DNA of 45,786 nucleotides from Gammaproteobacteria bacterium. GTDB lineage: Bacteria; Pseudomonadota; Gammaproteobacteria; GCA-001735895. A model generated the notes under the pieces. The model was not told the DNA's origin, ran no database searches, and worked only from the letters and a program-made list of their open reading frames with translations. Location of the stretch: assembly GCA_024225395.1 (NCBI GenBank), contig JAAEMR010000073.1:1-45786 (forward strand), given 5' to 3'. Below, piece by piece: positions 9,376 through 19,893 of this stretch; position 1 is the first letter of the stretch, and each line of letters begins with the position of its first letter. Position numbers and translations under genes: made by a program.

Positions 9376-10326
9376 ATGGCTTTATTAGAAATTGAAAATT
9401 TGAGTGTTCAGTTTGGAGATTACACGGCTGTTGACAGGCTATCCGTAACTCTTGAGTCTGGCGATGTTCTGGGAATAGTCGGTGAATCAGGTTCAGGTAA
9501 AAGTGTTTCTATGCTCGCGTTGATGGGTTTGATCGCATACCCGGGTGTCATTACAGCCGATAAGCTTTATTTTGATGGCCACGATTTATTAAGTCTTAAG
9601 CCTAAACAGCAACGACAGATAATTGGCAAAGATATCGCGATGATTTTTCAGGAACCTATGACCAGTCTAAACCCCTGTTATACCGCGGGTTATCAAATCG
9701 TCGAAGCTTTAAAAGTACACGTAGGCGGGAATAAAAAAGAGTTGCTGGAACGAGCCGAAATGTTACTGGATCAGGTGGGTATTCCGGATCCTAAACGGCG
9801 TATGAAATCTTATCCTCACCAGCTATCAGGTGGCATGAATCAGCGCGTGATGATTGCCATGGCAATAGCCTGTAATCCTAAGTTATTAATTGCCGACGAA
9901 CCAACCACAGCACTCGACGTTACGATTCAGGCACAGATCCTGGATTTATTGCTTAGCCTGCAACAGGAACGGGATATGGCACTCGTGTTAATCACTCATG
10001 ATATGGGTGTTATTGCAGAAACAGCGCATCGAGTAAATGTTATGTACGCAGGACAAAAAGTTGAATCTCAGGATGTATCTGAATTATTTCACAGCCCTCG
10101 TCACCCCTATACGCGTGCGTTGCTTGAAGCATTACCGGAGCGCAGTAAAGGTATGAGCCGTTTACCGACAATTTCCGGTGTCGTCCCCGGACCTTATGAT
10201 CATATTACCGGCTGCCTGTTTCATCCTCGATGTGAATCTGCGAAAGAGCGTTGCTCAAAAGAACAGGTGGGGTGGAACGAAAAGCTTGATGTTCGTTGCT
10301 TTTATCCGGAGACAAGCAATGACTGA
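9376..10326 (+). CDS. dppD: Dipeptide ABC transporter ATPase DppD
   Basis: First ATP-binding subunit, 316 residues. Walker A is 'GESGSGKS' near residue 37, the Q-loop is '[12 protein letters not shown]', the signature motif appears as 'LSGGMNQR', and Walker B is '[12 protein letters not shown]', followed by the switch 'ITHDMG'. The C-terminal oligopeptide-transporter extension 'GCLFHPRC ... RCSKEQVGW' (oligo_HPY type) carries cysteines that in some homologues bind an iron-sulfur cluster. The gene's last eight bases overlap the start of dppF (ATGACTGA), so the two ATPases are translationally coupled. Confidence 0.95.
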   Translation: MALLEIENLSVQFGDYTAVDRLSVTLESGDVLGIVGESGSGKSVSMLALMGLIAYPGVITADKLYFDGHDLLSLKPKQQRQIIGKDIAMIFQEPMTSLNPCYTAGYQIVEALKVHVGGNKKELLERAEMLLDQVGIPDPKRRMKSYPHQLSGGMNQRVMIAMAIACNPKLLIADEPTTALDVTIQAQILDLLLSLQQERDMALVLITHDMGVIAETAHRVNVMYAGQKVESQDVSELFHSPRHPYTRALLEALPERSKGMSRLPTISGVVPGPYDHITGCLFHPRCESAKERCSKEQVGWNEKLDVRCFYPETSND

Positions 10327-11299
10327 TAATCACGCACACAATGAAGTTGTTGCTGTTGGCCATAACCTGAAAAAATATTACTCGGTTAAACCATCTACTT
10401 TCTCCAAACACATCGATCTTAAAGCTCTTGACGGTGTCAGTTTTGAACTAAAAGCAGGAAAAACACTTGCAGTTGTGGGTGAGTCGGGTTGTGGAAAATC
10501 TACACTGGCCCGTTTGTTAACATTTATCGAAGAACCCACTCAAGGGCAGCTCAGTATTAACGGGCAGAATGTTGATTCTGCCAGTAACAACCAGATAAAA
10601 CAGCTCAGAAAATCAGTACAGATGATATTTCAGGATCCTTATGGGTCTCTTAATCCCCGAAAAAATGTGGGCTCGATTTTAAGCGAATCATTAAAAATAA
10701 ATACCAGCCTGGATGCTAAATCACGTAATGAGCTGGTGGTTAACATGTTAGAAAAAGTAGGGCTTCGAGCCGAACATATATCCAGGTATCCGCATATGTT
10801 TTCAGGTGGTCAACGTCAACGTATCGCCATAGCCCGGGCACTGATGTTAAAGCCGACTCTGGTGGTTGCCGATGAACCCGTGTCTGCACTGGATATCTCG
10901 ATTCAGGCCCAGGTTCTTAACCTGTTAATGGATTTACAGGATGAGTTAAATACCGCCTATGTTTTTATTTCTCATGGTCTAAGTGTGGTTGAGCACATTG
11001 CCGATGAAGTGATGGTGATGTATCTCGGTCGACCGGTAGAACAGGGTACACGAGATGCTATTTTTGGTTCTCCACAACACCCTTATACCCAGGCGCTGCT
11101 CGCCAGTACGCCATTTGTCGATCCGGATAAACGTGCAAAACGGGTGGCCCTGAAAGGTGAGTTACCCTCACCATTAGATCCACCATCTGGTTGTGCATTT
11201 CATCAACGTTGTCCCTATGCGATGGATCAATGCAACAATTCCAGACCCGAATTAAAATCATATCAGGATCGTTTGATTGCCTGTTTTAAAGTTGAATAG
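10319..11299 (+). CDS. dppF: Dipeptide ABC transporter ATPase DppF
   Basis: Second ATP-binding subunit, 326 residues from the ATG at 10319. The open frame extends upstream to 10178 inside dppD, but the 10319 ATG, in the ATGACTGA overlap with the dppD stop, gives the standard N-terminus '[21 protein letters not shown]'. Walker A is 'GESGCGKS', the Q-loop is '[12 protein letters not shown]', the signature motif 'FSGGQRQR' is canonical, and Walker B is '[12 protein letters not shown]'. The C-terminus '[15 protein letters not shown]' is the usual cysteine-containing extension. It heterodimerises with DppD on the cytoplasmic face of DppBC. No terminator is obvious downstream; a pseudogene begins 58 bases later. 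Confidence 0.95.
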   Translation: MTDNHAHNEVVAVGHNLKKYYSVKPSTFSKHIDLKALDGVSFELKAGKTLAVVGESGCGKSTLARLLTFIEEPTQGQLSINGQNVDSASNNQIKQLRKSVQMIFQDPYGSLNPRKNVGSILSESLKINTSLDAKSRNELVVNMLEKVGLRAEHISRYPHMFSGGQRQRIAIARALMLKPTLVVADEPVSALDISIQAQVLNLLMDLQDELNTAYVFISHGLSVVEHIADEVMVMYLGRPVEQGTRDAIFGSPQHPYTQALLASTPFVDPDKRAKRVALKGELPSPLDPPSGCAFHQRCPYAMDQCNNSRPELKSYQDRLIACFKVE

Positions 11300-11357
11300 A
11301 TTTTAGTTTTTTCCAGTAGTGAATATCGTTACAAAACCACGATGAAGCAAAAATTAA

Positions 11358-11956
11358 ATGCTTATTGGTGTACCTAAAGAGATAAAAAATAATGAATATC
11401 GAGTGGGATTAACACCGGTAGCATACGGGAAGTTATTTCTCATGGTCATCAGGTTCTGATAGAAACAGGTGCAGGTGTTGGAATTGGTAAAAGCGATGAT
11501 GATTATATCGCCGTCGGGGCAGTAATATCTTAGACAGCCGCTGATGTCTTTCAACAGGCTGAAATGATTATCAAGGTGAAACAACCACAGGCCGTTGCAC
11601 GTGCAATGTTACGTCCTGAGCAGATTTTGTTTACTTATCTTCAGCTTGCTCCAGACACTGGTCAAACTAAAGATCTTGTTGACAGCGGGCTATCTGCATT
11701 GCCTATGAAACCGTGACTTCAGCCAAAGGTGGACTTCCATTACCGCAGCCATGTCGGAAGTGGCTGGTCGTATGTTATTCAGGCTGGCGCACACTGCCTG
11801 GAAATATCTGCCAAAGGCGCCGAGCAAGCTCTCAAAGAAAATTCTCATTTACGACATGGTTTGATTGTTTACAAAGGTAAAATGACGATTAAAGATGTAG
11901 CCTCTAACCAGGGTTATGACTATCACAATGCAAAAAAGGTTCTTGGCTTAAAATAG
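11358..11956 (+). pseudogene. ald: Alanine dehydrogenase pseudogene (frameshifts, stop, internal deletion)
   Basis: Starting at the ATG 11358 the translation begins '[21 protein letters not shown]', the diagnostic N-terminus of alanine dehydrogenase. The reading frame then shifts. '[21 protein letters not shown]' follows in another frame, an in-frame TAG interrupts near 11533, and 'AEMIIKVKQPQ' and 'FTYLQLAPD' (substrate-binding domain) follow. Further shifts are needed to read 'AYETVTSAKGGLPL', 'AAMSEVAGRM' and 'QAGAHCLE'. The text then jumps directly to the extreme C-terminus ('KGAEQALKENSHLRHGLIVYKGKMT'), so about 190 residues, including the whole NAD-binding domain, are missing. Only about 200 of about 370 codons remain. 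It cannot encode an enzyme. A perfect GGATTCA/TGAATCC palindrome (11965-11980) follows. Intact ald would make L-alanine and NADH from pyruvate and ammonia, or the reverse. Confidence 0.9.
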
Positions 11957-12011
11957 ATGAATCTGGATTCATCTGAATCCTAAAGACTGGAATCCACTGG
12001 CTGAAGACTAT

Positions 12012-12500
12012 TTAAATGCTTAATCTTCGGGTGTTTTGGTCGGGCTGACTATTCTCCCAGGCATGGTCAAAGAATTCCAGTGCCGTTTTAACGTGTAAGC
12101 GATTATTTTTTATTAAACTACCTTCGTATCGATCGGGATTATTGATCTGGCATATAGTATGATTATCAGCTATCAACCAGCTTTCAGAAAACCGTTGTAA
12201 TTCTGCTGTAACCGGCACTTTTATCTGAATGGAGGAGGGTAACCGTTGAGAGAGATTAATTAAACAGTGACCATCGGAAGCCATAGATTGAGTTTTCAAC
12301 ACCAGAATTCGCACACTCGAATAACGGTTTTTTCGTGCCAGGCTTGAAATAGCTTCACAAACAGGTTGATGATTATATAACAGGGGTTCAAGTTGTTGAC
12401 TGAAGATGGCGATACTTTGTTCTGCTGATTGAATAACTTCATGTACAGCATCGAAACATTCCTGTTTATTAATTAATGTAATTACTGAAGTATTTTCCAT
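12012..12500 (-). CDS. DUF7931-like (phospholipase-D-fold-like) hypothetical protein
   Basis: A 162-residue soluble protein with no signal peptide or membrane helix. The arrangement 'INKQECFDAVHEVIQSAEQSIAIFSQQLEPLLYNHQPVCEAI ... VRILVLKTQ ... ESWLIADNHTICQINNPDRYEGSL' resembles the DUF7931 family of gammaproteobacteria, a small domain with a PLD-like layout in which catalytic HKD motifs are absent; none is seen here. In related genomes this domain is sometimes found with GNAT acetyltransferases, and a GNAT gene lies 3 kb away here. It is divergent from the GAPDH-arsJ pair and convergent with the ald pseudogene. The function is unknown and the family call is from memory of pattern only. Confidence 0.6.
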   Translation of the reverse strand: MENTSVITLINKQECFDAVHEVIQSAEQSIAIFSQQLEPLLYNHQPVCEAISSLARKNRYSSVRILVLKTQSMASDGHCLINLSQRLPSSIQIKVPVTAELQRFSESWLIADNHTICQINNPDRYEGSLIKNNRLHVKTALEFFDHAWENSQPDQNTRRLSI

Positions 12501-12665
12501 AACTAATTGTATTTAAATAAATTATTGCTATTTTATGGTTTAGTACGCTATCTGAAAAACCGATTATTAATTTTTTTATAATATTGTCACATTTTAGTCA
12601 TATTTTCTTAAAAATTTTTCAAATTCGATGCAGAACAATCTAAAAACTATCTAAGAGGTTAAATA

Positions 12666-13673
12666 ATGACCATTCGTGTAGGAATAAACGGCTTCGGTCG
12701 TATGGGCAAACTGGGCTTGAGAGCGGGTTGGGGAAGACCTGATCTTGAGTTTGTTCATATTAATGAAATCAAGGGTAGTGCAGCCTGCCATGCCCATTTA
12801 TTAGAGTTCGATTCTATCCAGGGTCATTGGGATAAAAATATATTTTTCGATGATAACAGTCTTTCTGTTGATGGAAAGATGCTGGGCTTTAGTGATCATT
12901 TCTTTCCGGAGGAAATTCACTGGGGTGATAAAGGTATTGACCTGTTAATAGACTGTTCCGGACATTTTAAAACCCGGGAGTCATTGCAACCCTATTTCGA
13001 TCAGGGCATCAAAAAAGTGCTGGTATCTGCGCCTGTACCCGATCCGGCAATAAATATCGTTTACGGTGTTAATCATCATTTATATGATCCGCAGAAACAT
13101 AACATCATTACTGCTGCATCCTGTACGACAAATTGCCTGGCTCCGGTCATTCAGGTGATGAATCAACAAATTGGTATCAAACATGGATTGATGACGACAA
13201 TTCATGATATTACCAATACCCAGACCATTGTTGATAAAGGGCATTCTGATTTACGACGTGCACGAGCCTGTGGTCAATCACTCATCCCAACATCAACGGG
13301 TTCAGCTAAAGCTATCACTAAAATTTTTCCTGAACTGGAAGGAAAGTTAAACGGTCTGGCGGTCCGTGTACCTTTATTGAATGCTTCTCTTGTTGATTTC
13401 GTGTTTGAGGCTAAAAATAAAACCACGGTTAAAGAAGTTAACTCGCTGCTCAAGCAGGCATCAAAAAATGAACTAAAAGGTATTTTAGGCTTTGAAGAAA
13501 GACCACTGGTGTCAGTAGATTATACCGGGGATAAACGATCTTCTATCATCGATGCATTATCGACAATGGTGATCGATGATACACAGGTCAAAGTACTGGC
13601 CTGGTATGATAATGAATGGGGTTATGTGAACAGGATGATGGATACTGCGCAAATGATAGCGAGAAAAATGTAA
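12666..13673 (+). CDS. ArsJ-associated glyceraldehyde-3-phosphate dehydrogenase
   Basis: A 335-residue GAPDH with an NAD-binding start '[18 protein letters not shown]' and a complete active site: C153 in '[11 protein letters not shown]' and the His in '[12 protein letters not shown]'. The sequence is of the divergent type found next to arsJ rather than the glycolytic enzyme: '[30 protein letters not shown]'. In characterised systems this enzyme uses arsenate in place of phosphate to make unstable 1-arseno-3-phosphoglycerate, which ArsJ exports; together they confer arsenate resistance. The arsJ start lies one base after the stop, so the genes are one operon. An AGAGGT ribosome binding site precedes the ATG. 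No arsR is next to it. Confidence 0.92.
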   Translation: MTIRVGINGFGRMGKLGLRAGWGRPDLEFVHINEIKGSAACHAHLLEFDSIQGHWDKNIFFDDNSLSVDGKMLGFSDHFFPEEIHWGDKGIDLLIDCSGHFKTRESLQPYFDQGIKKVLVSAPVPDPAINIVYGVNHHLYDPQKHNIITAASCTTNCLAPVIQVMNQQIGIKHGLMTTIHDITNTQTIVDKGHSDLRRARACGQSLIPTSTGSAKAITKIFPELEGKLNGLAVRVPLLNASLVDFVFEAKNKTTVKEVNSLLKQASKNELKGILGFEERPLVSVDYTGDKRSSIIDALSTMVIDDTQVKVLAWYDNEWGYVNRMMDTAQMIARKM

Positions 13674-13674
13674 T

Positions 13675-14895
13675 ATGCAGGTTGGGTTGAAAAACTACCT
13701 GGTAATTACCGCAGGTTACTGGGGTTTTACTATTACCGACGGGGCTATTCGCATGCTGGTGGTACTGTATTTTCACCAGCTGGGATACAGCCCTTTTCAA
13801 CTTGCTATGTTGTTTTTGTTTTATGAATTTTTTGGTGTTGTTACAAACCTTGTCGGGGGATGGCTGGGCGCACGTATCGGTTTGAACCGGACAATGTTCC
13901 TGGGTATGGGATTACAGGTTATAGCTTTAAGCATGTTAACGGTGCCTGATACTCTGTTAACTGTAGCCTATGTCATGCTGGCTCAGGCATTATCCGGAAT
14001 AGCCAAAGACCTGAATAAAATGAGTGCAAAAGCCAGTGTTAAACTGATGCTGCCGTCTCAGCAGAAAGGTGAGTCGAAGCAGGCGGAAAAAAGACTATTT
14101 AAATGGGTTGCGATTTTAACCGGGTCAAAAAATTCACTCAAAGGAGCTGGTTTTTTTATCGGAGCAGCTTTACTTTCAACCATCGGTTTTCGTTCTGCAC
14201 TCGCTGTTTTAGCAGGAAGTCTGTTGCTGGTACTGCTTATTACCATCGTGTTACTACCCGCTGATATTGGCAAAACAAGTGACAAACCAAAATTCAAACA
14301 ACTCTTTTCAAATACGCCTGAAATTAACTGGCTATCTGCCGCCCGATTTTTTTTATTTGGTTCCAGAGATGTCTGGTTCGTGGTGGGATTACCGGTATTT
14401 CTAAGCTCAGTGCTTGGCTGGCAGCATACTAAAGTGGGTGCCTTCCTGGCTTTATGGATTATCGCTTATGGTTTTGTGCAGGCTCTGGCACCACAATTGT
14501 TACGACAATCTCGTCATCATAGTGGTCCTGATGGCGCTACATCAAGGCGCTGGATATTTGTATTAGCTATAATTCCTGCGGCTATAGCAATTGCATTACA
14601 GCTATCTGCAAACCCGGCCGTTGCTGTTGTTCTTGGGTTGGTAATTTTTGGAATTGTATTTGCCATTAATTCAGCCATACATTCATTCCTGATCCTGGCC
14701 TATTCGGATCACGACAAGGTTTCCCTTAATGTGGGATTTTATTACATGGCGAATGCGGGAGGGCGGTTAAGCGGTACTGTTTTATCCGGTCTGGCGTATC
14801 AGCAATGGGGGTTGACTGGTTGTTTATGGATATCTTCGGCATTTATTATTACCGCAGGCCTGTTGTCTTCACCGCTAGTGCCTGATAAAAACTAA
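13675..14895 (+). CDS. arsJ: Organoarsenical efflux MFS transporter ArsJ
   Basis: A 406-residue major facilitator superfamily permease with about 12 hydrophobic segments. The N-terminus 'LKNYLVITAGYWGFTITDGAIRMLVVLYFHQLGYSPF' and the segments 'FYEFFGVVTNLVGGWLGARIGLNR' and 'QALSGIAKDLNKMSAKASVKL' are characteristic of ArsJ. It exports 1-arseno-3-phosphoglycerate made by the preceding GAPDH; outside the cell the product falls apart to arsenate. Together they form a complete arsenate detoxification route needing no arsenate reductase. Convergent with phoU, 35 bases between stops, with no clear terminator hairpin in that gap. Confidence 0.93.
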   Translation: MQVGLKNYLVITAGYWGFTITDGAIRMLVVLYFHQLGYSPFQLAMLFLFYEFFGVVTNLVGGWLGARIGLNRTMFLGMGLQVIALSMLTVPDTLLTVAYVMLAQALSGIAKDLNKMSAKASVKLMLPSQQKGESKQAEKRLFKWVAILTGSKNSLKGAGFFIGAALLSTIGFRSALAVLAGSLLLVLLITIVLLPADIGKTSDKPKFKQLFSNTPEINWLSAARFFLFGSRDVWFVVGLPVFLSSVLGWQHTKVGAFLALWIIAYGFVQALAPQLLRQSRHHSGPDGATSRRWIFVLAIIPAAIAIALQLSANPAVAVVLGLVIFGIVFAINSAIHSFLILAYSDHDKVSLNVGFYYMANAGGRLSGTVLSGLAYQQWGLTGCLWISSAFIITAGLLSSPLVPDKN

Positions 14896-14930
14896 GGTAC
14901 GCCCGAGCGCACCCGCTAGCTAAGTTTATT

Positions 14931-15626
14931 TTATTTCAAAAATGCCGTCTCATCTGCCGTTATACGCTTATCTTGCGGAAATTTACCTTCTACCGTGTAC
15001 AGAATCTCTTCAGCTATATCAGTAATATGATCGCCAATTCTTTCCAGACTTCTTGCAATGAAGGAAAGGTGCGTGCAGGAACTGGATAATTTGGCATTGT
15101 TCGAATTAATGGTTAATAATTCACTAAAAATCTTGGTAAACAATTCATCAATTTGTTCATCCTGTTGACGAACCAGTTCAGACTTGGCTGCATCCTGCTC
15201 GGTAAAAGCTTCGATAACTTCTTCCAGCATGGTTGTGACGGCATGGCCCATATCAATAACGCGTTGCTCTTCTCCGGTAATATCTAATTGATCCAGTGTC
15301 ATGGAATGATTAGCGATATTGGTTGCATAATCCCCAATACGTTCCAGATCTTTGGCAATTCTTAGCGCAGCGATGAGCTGTCTGCAGTCAGAAGTCACGG
15401 GGTGATGTTGCGAAATTGATTCAATAATCTGGTCATCAATAATTCGTTCGCTTGCATTCACTAGTGTATCGGCGGCGACAGTATCCGAGGCTGACTCCTG
15501 GTCTCGTGTAGAAAATGCCTGAATGCTATCTGATAGCTCTTTACACACCATTTCTGCCATCAAAATAACTTTATGACGCACCTGTTCGAGGTCATTATCG
15601 AAAGACTTGTGATTATCAGCGGACAT
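14931..15626 (-). CDS. phoU: Phosphate signalling protein PhoU
   Basis: A 231-residue, all-helical cytoplasmic PhoU with two repeats, each with the metal-site type motif: 'AKDLERIGDYATNIAN' and 'ARSLERIGDHITDIAEEI'. PhoU links the Pst transporter to the PhoR kinase and restrains phosphate uptake and polyphosphate accumulation. The frame is open four codons further upstream (ATG 15638), but GGAG lies six bases before the ATG at 15626, so that start is preferred. It overlaps the end of the GNAT gene by 11 bases. No pst or phoBR genes are in the window, so it is detached from its usual operon. Confidence 0.93.
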   Translation of the reverse strand: MSADNHKSFDNDLEQVRHKVILMAEMVCKELSDSIQAFSTRDQESASDTVAADTLVNASERIIDDQIIESISQHHPVTSDCRQLIAALRIAKDLERIGDYATNIANHSMTLDQLDITGEEQRVIDMGHAVTTMLEEVIEAFTEQDAAKSELVRQQDEQIDELFTKIFSELLTINSNNAKLSSSCTHLSFIARSLERIGDHITDIAEEILYTVEGKFPQDKRITADETAFLK

Positions 15627-16092
15627 GCGGTACTCCATTTAAAGGTTTTGATAAGTTTAAGTCTGCAAGAGATAAAGTCATATGTATATGCTCTATATCA
15701 GCTTCTATAAAAACTTCGGAATCGGGGATAAAGCCAAATTTCTGATAAAAGGGTAACGCTGTTATTTGCGCATTTAACATCAATAATTTTATCTGTTTCT
15801 GACGAGCATAATTTATCAAGTAAGAAAGCATTTGTCCGCCAACACCCAGCTGTCGATACTCCTTTATCACACACATTCTGCCGATGTAATTGGAAGGTAA
15901 CAATCGAGCAGTGCCGATAACTTCATTTGCTGAATTCAGTGCTTTAACATGAAAACAGTCCGCGTCCTTACCGTCTATTTCAATTTCGGAAGGCACCTGT
16001 TGTTCTTCGACAAATACGCGGGTTCGTATATTTGTTAGCTGCGCCTGATCAGTGCCCCAATGAGCTTGCTGTACGCTGATTTTACTCGTCAT
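15616..16092 (-). CDS. GNAT family N-acetyltransferase
   Basis: A 158-residue GNAT acetyltransferase. The acetyl-CoA site is seen as 'IGRMCVIKEYRQLGVGGQML' and the C-terminal part as 'LNAQITALPFYQKFGFIPDSEVF'. The N-terminal 'IRTRVFVEEQQVPSEIEIDGKDADCFH' is of the ElaA/YjcF kind. The acceptor substrate is unknown; it could be a protein, peptide or small amine. The gene overlaps roxA upstream by 11 bases and phoU downstream by 11 bases, so the three are probably translated from one message. Confidence 0.88.
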   Translation of the reverse strand: MTSKISVQQAHWGTDQAQLTNIRTRVFVEEQQVPSEIEIDGKDADCFHVKALNSANEVIGTARLLPSNYIGRMCVIKEYRQLGVGGQMLSYLINYARQKQIKLLMLNAQITALPFYQKFGFIPDSEVFIEADIEHIHMTLSLADLNLSKPLNGVPHVR

Positions 16093-17236
16093 CTAACACC
16101 GGTATCAAAGCTTTGGAATTAATTAAAACCAGTAACAGGTCAACTGCTGATTTTGATAAAACATCATAAAAATCAGCCACCGAAATGAGTTGTTGGTTAC
16201 ACAGTGTTTTGCAAAAATCGAGGTTAATTTCTGAAAATTCGAGCACAAAAACCTGTCCATTGTGATAAAAGCGCAGTTTATCCGCTGTCCGGAAATAGAA
16301 TAATTTAGAGTCAGGATGTTTTTGCCAAAGCTTGCTGGCTGCCTGTTTAATCGTATCACAGCTTATGCTTTCGACATCATCAGACAGGGTACTGTCTGAT
16401 AGCAGTTTACCGACAATATCCGGCCACAGTTGTGTAGATTGATCGAGTAAATGATCAATCATTGATTTGAAGTGCTGAACATCTGCTGTTTTTATTTCAG
16501 CAGGGTTTCTATTGCTGGATAGGGGGATATCAGTATAACGTGTATCGGTTAACCTGTTATCACTGGCTTCGAGCAAAAAGCTATCCATGATATCGCTAAC
16601 GGCAGGTGCTCTGAATCCAACAGAATAGGTCATGCAGCCTCCACCCATGGCAACTCCGTGATGCGCTAATTTTGGGGGAAGGTAAAGAATATCACCAGGC
16701 TCCAGCACCCACTGCTGATCAGGATTAAATTGCTGCAAAATCGCAAGCTCCGTATCCGGGATTAAGCGGGTATTTTCGCTAATACTGTTTTCAATAGACC
16801 AGTCTCTTTTACCTTTAGCCTGGATTAAAAATACATCGTATTCGTCGACATGAGGTCCAACCGACCCGTGCTCCGGCGCGTACGAAATCATTAGATCATC
16901 AATTCGCCATTTAGGAATGAAATTAAAGCAATCAACCAGTTCCTGTAATTCAGGTATCCATTTTTCACACTCGGAAACCAGCAATGAATAATGAGTTAAA
17001 GGCAGGCTGGTAAAGGTATCTTCTGTAAATGGGCCGTAACTTAATTGCCAGGGGGTTTCAGCATCTTTCTCAATCACAAGACGGCTGTGCACACCTTCTT
17101 CGCAGGCGAGTCCGGCCAGTTCTTCCGGTGAAATGATACTTTCAAAACCGGGCAGGGCCTGCCTGATTAAAAGTGGTTTTTTCTGCCAGTAATTAGCCAG
17201 AAAATCATCGATATCAAAGTTAGTTAAATCTAGCAT
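16082..17236 (-). CDS. roxA: Ribosomal protein uL16 arginine hydroxylase RoxA (cupin, JmjC-type)
   Basis: A 384-residue 2-oxoglutarate/Fe(II) oxygenase of the YcfD/RoxA family, which hydroxylates an arginine of ribosomal protein uL16. The first metal ligands are in 'GSVGPHVDEYDVFLIQ' (HxD) and the third His is in 'LPPKLAHHGVAMG'. The start 'FDIDDFLANYWQKKPLLIRQ' is typical of the family, and the C-terminal winged-helix dimerisation region (about 270-384) is present, so it is full length. It lies 153 bases downstream of purB in the same direction, with an inverted-repeat element between them. No clear ribosome binding site precedes the ATG. Confidence 0.93.
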   Translation of the reverse strand: MLDLTNFDIDDFLANYWQKKPLLIRQALPGFESIISPEELAGLACEEGVHSRLVIEKDAETPWQLSYGPFTEDTFTSLPLTHYSLLVSECEKWIPELQELVDCFNFIPKWRIDDLMISYAPEHGSVGPHVDEYDVFLIQAKGKRDWSIENSISENTRLIPDTELAILQQFNPDQQWVLEPGDILYLPPKLAHHGVAMGGGCMTYSVGFRAPAVSDIMDSFLLEASDNRLTDTRYTDIPLSSNRNPAEIKTADVQHFKSMIDHLLDQSTQLWPDIVGKLLSDSTLSDDVESISCDTIKQAASKLWQKHPDSKLFYFRTADKLRFYHNGQVFVLEFSEINLDFCKTLCNQQLISVADFYDVLSKSAVDLLLVLINSKALIPVLDDE

Positions 17237-17251
17237 AAGATGTCATAAAAA

Positions 17252-17389
17252 AATATTCACCACAAAGGACACTAAGAGCACGAAATTTTAAACCGGAAAA
17301 ACTATGAGTCTTTTTATAAATAAACTTCAATGGTTTATCAAACAAAAATGATTTACTTTTAAATCTTCGTGTTCTTCGTGGTGCAATAT

Positions 17390-17390
<1 letters not shown>
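17252..17390. repeat. MITE-like inverted-repeat element between roxA and purB
   Basis: The 150-base gap between the purB stop and the roxA start is almost filled by an imperfect inverted repeat. The left arm starts AATATTCACCACAAAGGACA at 17252; the right arm, read on the minus strand from 17390, starts AATATTGCACCACGAAGAAC. The arms are about 35 bases long, match at most positions and are separated by about 70 AT-rich bases. The 'CACCACGAAG...CACGAAG' motif is a familiar dispersed repeat in environmental proteobacteria. The right end touches the purB stop codon. The element could act as a terminator or mRNA processing site; no coding capacity is seen. Confidence 0.7.
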
Positions 17391-18793
<1,403 letters not shown>

Positions 18794-18915
18794 TTACATT
18801 ATTCCGGCAAATAACCTACTGCAATGACGTTATTTAGGGGGATGCTTTTTTGATTTCTAAAATAAAATTAGTGCAGCGGTGGACTATAAATGTTGGTAAT
18901 GGCAAACTCGGCTTT

Positions 18916-19875
18916 ATGTATAAAATAGTACCCGTATTACTGTTTATCAGTTTAACCAGTATTTTTAACATTGTTCAGGCTAAACGAATTCTGCCATTCC
19001 CATCCGGTGAAGTTAACGCAGAGCAAATAGCTGAGCAGGTTTATGCGGTTGCGCATGGCAACCTGGTTAAAAATGCAGCCAGCAAGAAAAATAAAAAAGA
19101 TATTGCGATGGTGGTTAACCGGGCACCTAGCGCCAAAAGAAAACCTGGTCGACGTCCGATTGTTAATACTTTCGAAACATTCGGAAATAGTAACCCGCTG
19201 AATCCAAACATTGATTCAATGCAAATGGCTATAATCAAATCAGGTAAAGCTAAAGGCACCGGAATTCTATATATCAGTTATACCGATAAATCCCGATCAG
19301 GACAGTTGACTATCTGGTTGCCATCTCTACGCAAAACACGTCGCATGAATGAACCGGCCCATGAAGATACCTGGGTGGGTACCAACCTGACTTATGGCGA
19401 ACTGGTTTTAAGGAAACCAGAACATGAAGTTCATGAAAAAATGGATGATGCCGTTTTCGAAGGTTGTTTACTGGCAATGAAATTAAACCCCTGGGAAGTT
19501 AATCGTTACACAAAAAAACTGCCCGGACCACAGTGTGAACATCAAGGAAAACCTGTCTATGTACTAAAAAGTACCACTAAATTTAAAGACTGGTGGTATG
19601 ACTACCATATTAGTGAAGTCGATAAGGAAACTTTTGCCCTGTACCGCACCGTTTATTATAAAGATGGTAAAAAACTCAAGACGGTTGTTATCGACTGGCA
19701 GTCACTGGATCAGTCTGATCCCAGAGTCAGTTATCCACGTTATATTTATGCGCTGACACATACCAGTGGTATTGACAGTATGATTTTTGTGCCAAGAAGC
19801 ACTATTTCTTTAAATGAAAATTTACGCGACAGTTTCTGGTCCGAGAAAACATTAAAGAAATATGGCAAACGCTAA
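18916..19875 (+). CDS. LolA-like outer membrane lipoprotein-sorting protein
   Basis: A 319-residue periplasmic protein of the LolA-like family (PF17131-type 'outer membrane lipoprotein-sorting protein'). From the ATG at 18916 the N-terminus is a clear Sec signal peptide, 'MYKIVPVLLFISLTSIFNIVQA-K'; the frame extends upstream to a TTG at 18850, but that would bury the signal peptide. The domain shows the usual beta-strand pattern: 'SGKAKGTGILYISYTDKSRSGQLTIWLPSLRKTRRM', 'WWYDYHISEVDKETFALYRTVYY'. The RND exporter starts 18 bases after the stop, and in other gammaproteobacteria these two families are regularly paired, the LolA-like protein presumably carrying a hydrophobic cargo handled by the exporter. 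The cargo is unknown. Confidence 0.82.
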   Translation: MYKIVPVLLFISLTSIFNIVQAKRILPFPSGEVNAEQIAEQVYAVAHGNLVKNAASKKNKKDIAMVVNRAPSAKRKPGRRPIVNTFETFGNSNPLNPNIDSMQMAIIKSGKAKGTGILYISYTDKSRSGQLTIWLPSLRKTRRMNEPAHEDTWVGTNLTYGELVLRKPEHEVHEKMDDAVFEGCLLAMKLNPWEVNRYTKKLPGPQCEHQGKPVYVLKSTTKFKDWWYDYHISEVDKETFALYRTVYYKDGKKLKTVVIDWQSLDQSDPRVSYPRYIYALTHTSGIDSMIFVPRSTISLNENLRDSFWSEKTLKKYGKR

Positions 19876-19893
19876 TAATGCCTTTCAAGTACC

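Noticed and set aside
10178-10318. Upstream extension of dppF starting at 10178
   Set aside because: The extra 47 residues overlap the dppD C-terminus and are out of keeping with the family; the ATG in the ATGACTGA overlap at 10319 gives the normal DppF start.
11729-11956. A 75-codon frame as an independent small gene
   Set aside because: Its last part is the C-terminus of alanine dehydrogenase and its first part is out-of-frame debris, so it belongs to the ald pseudogene.
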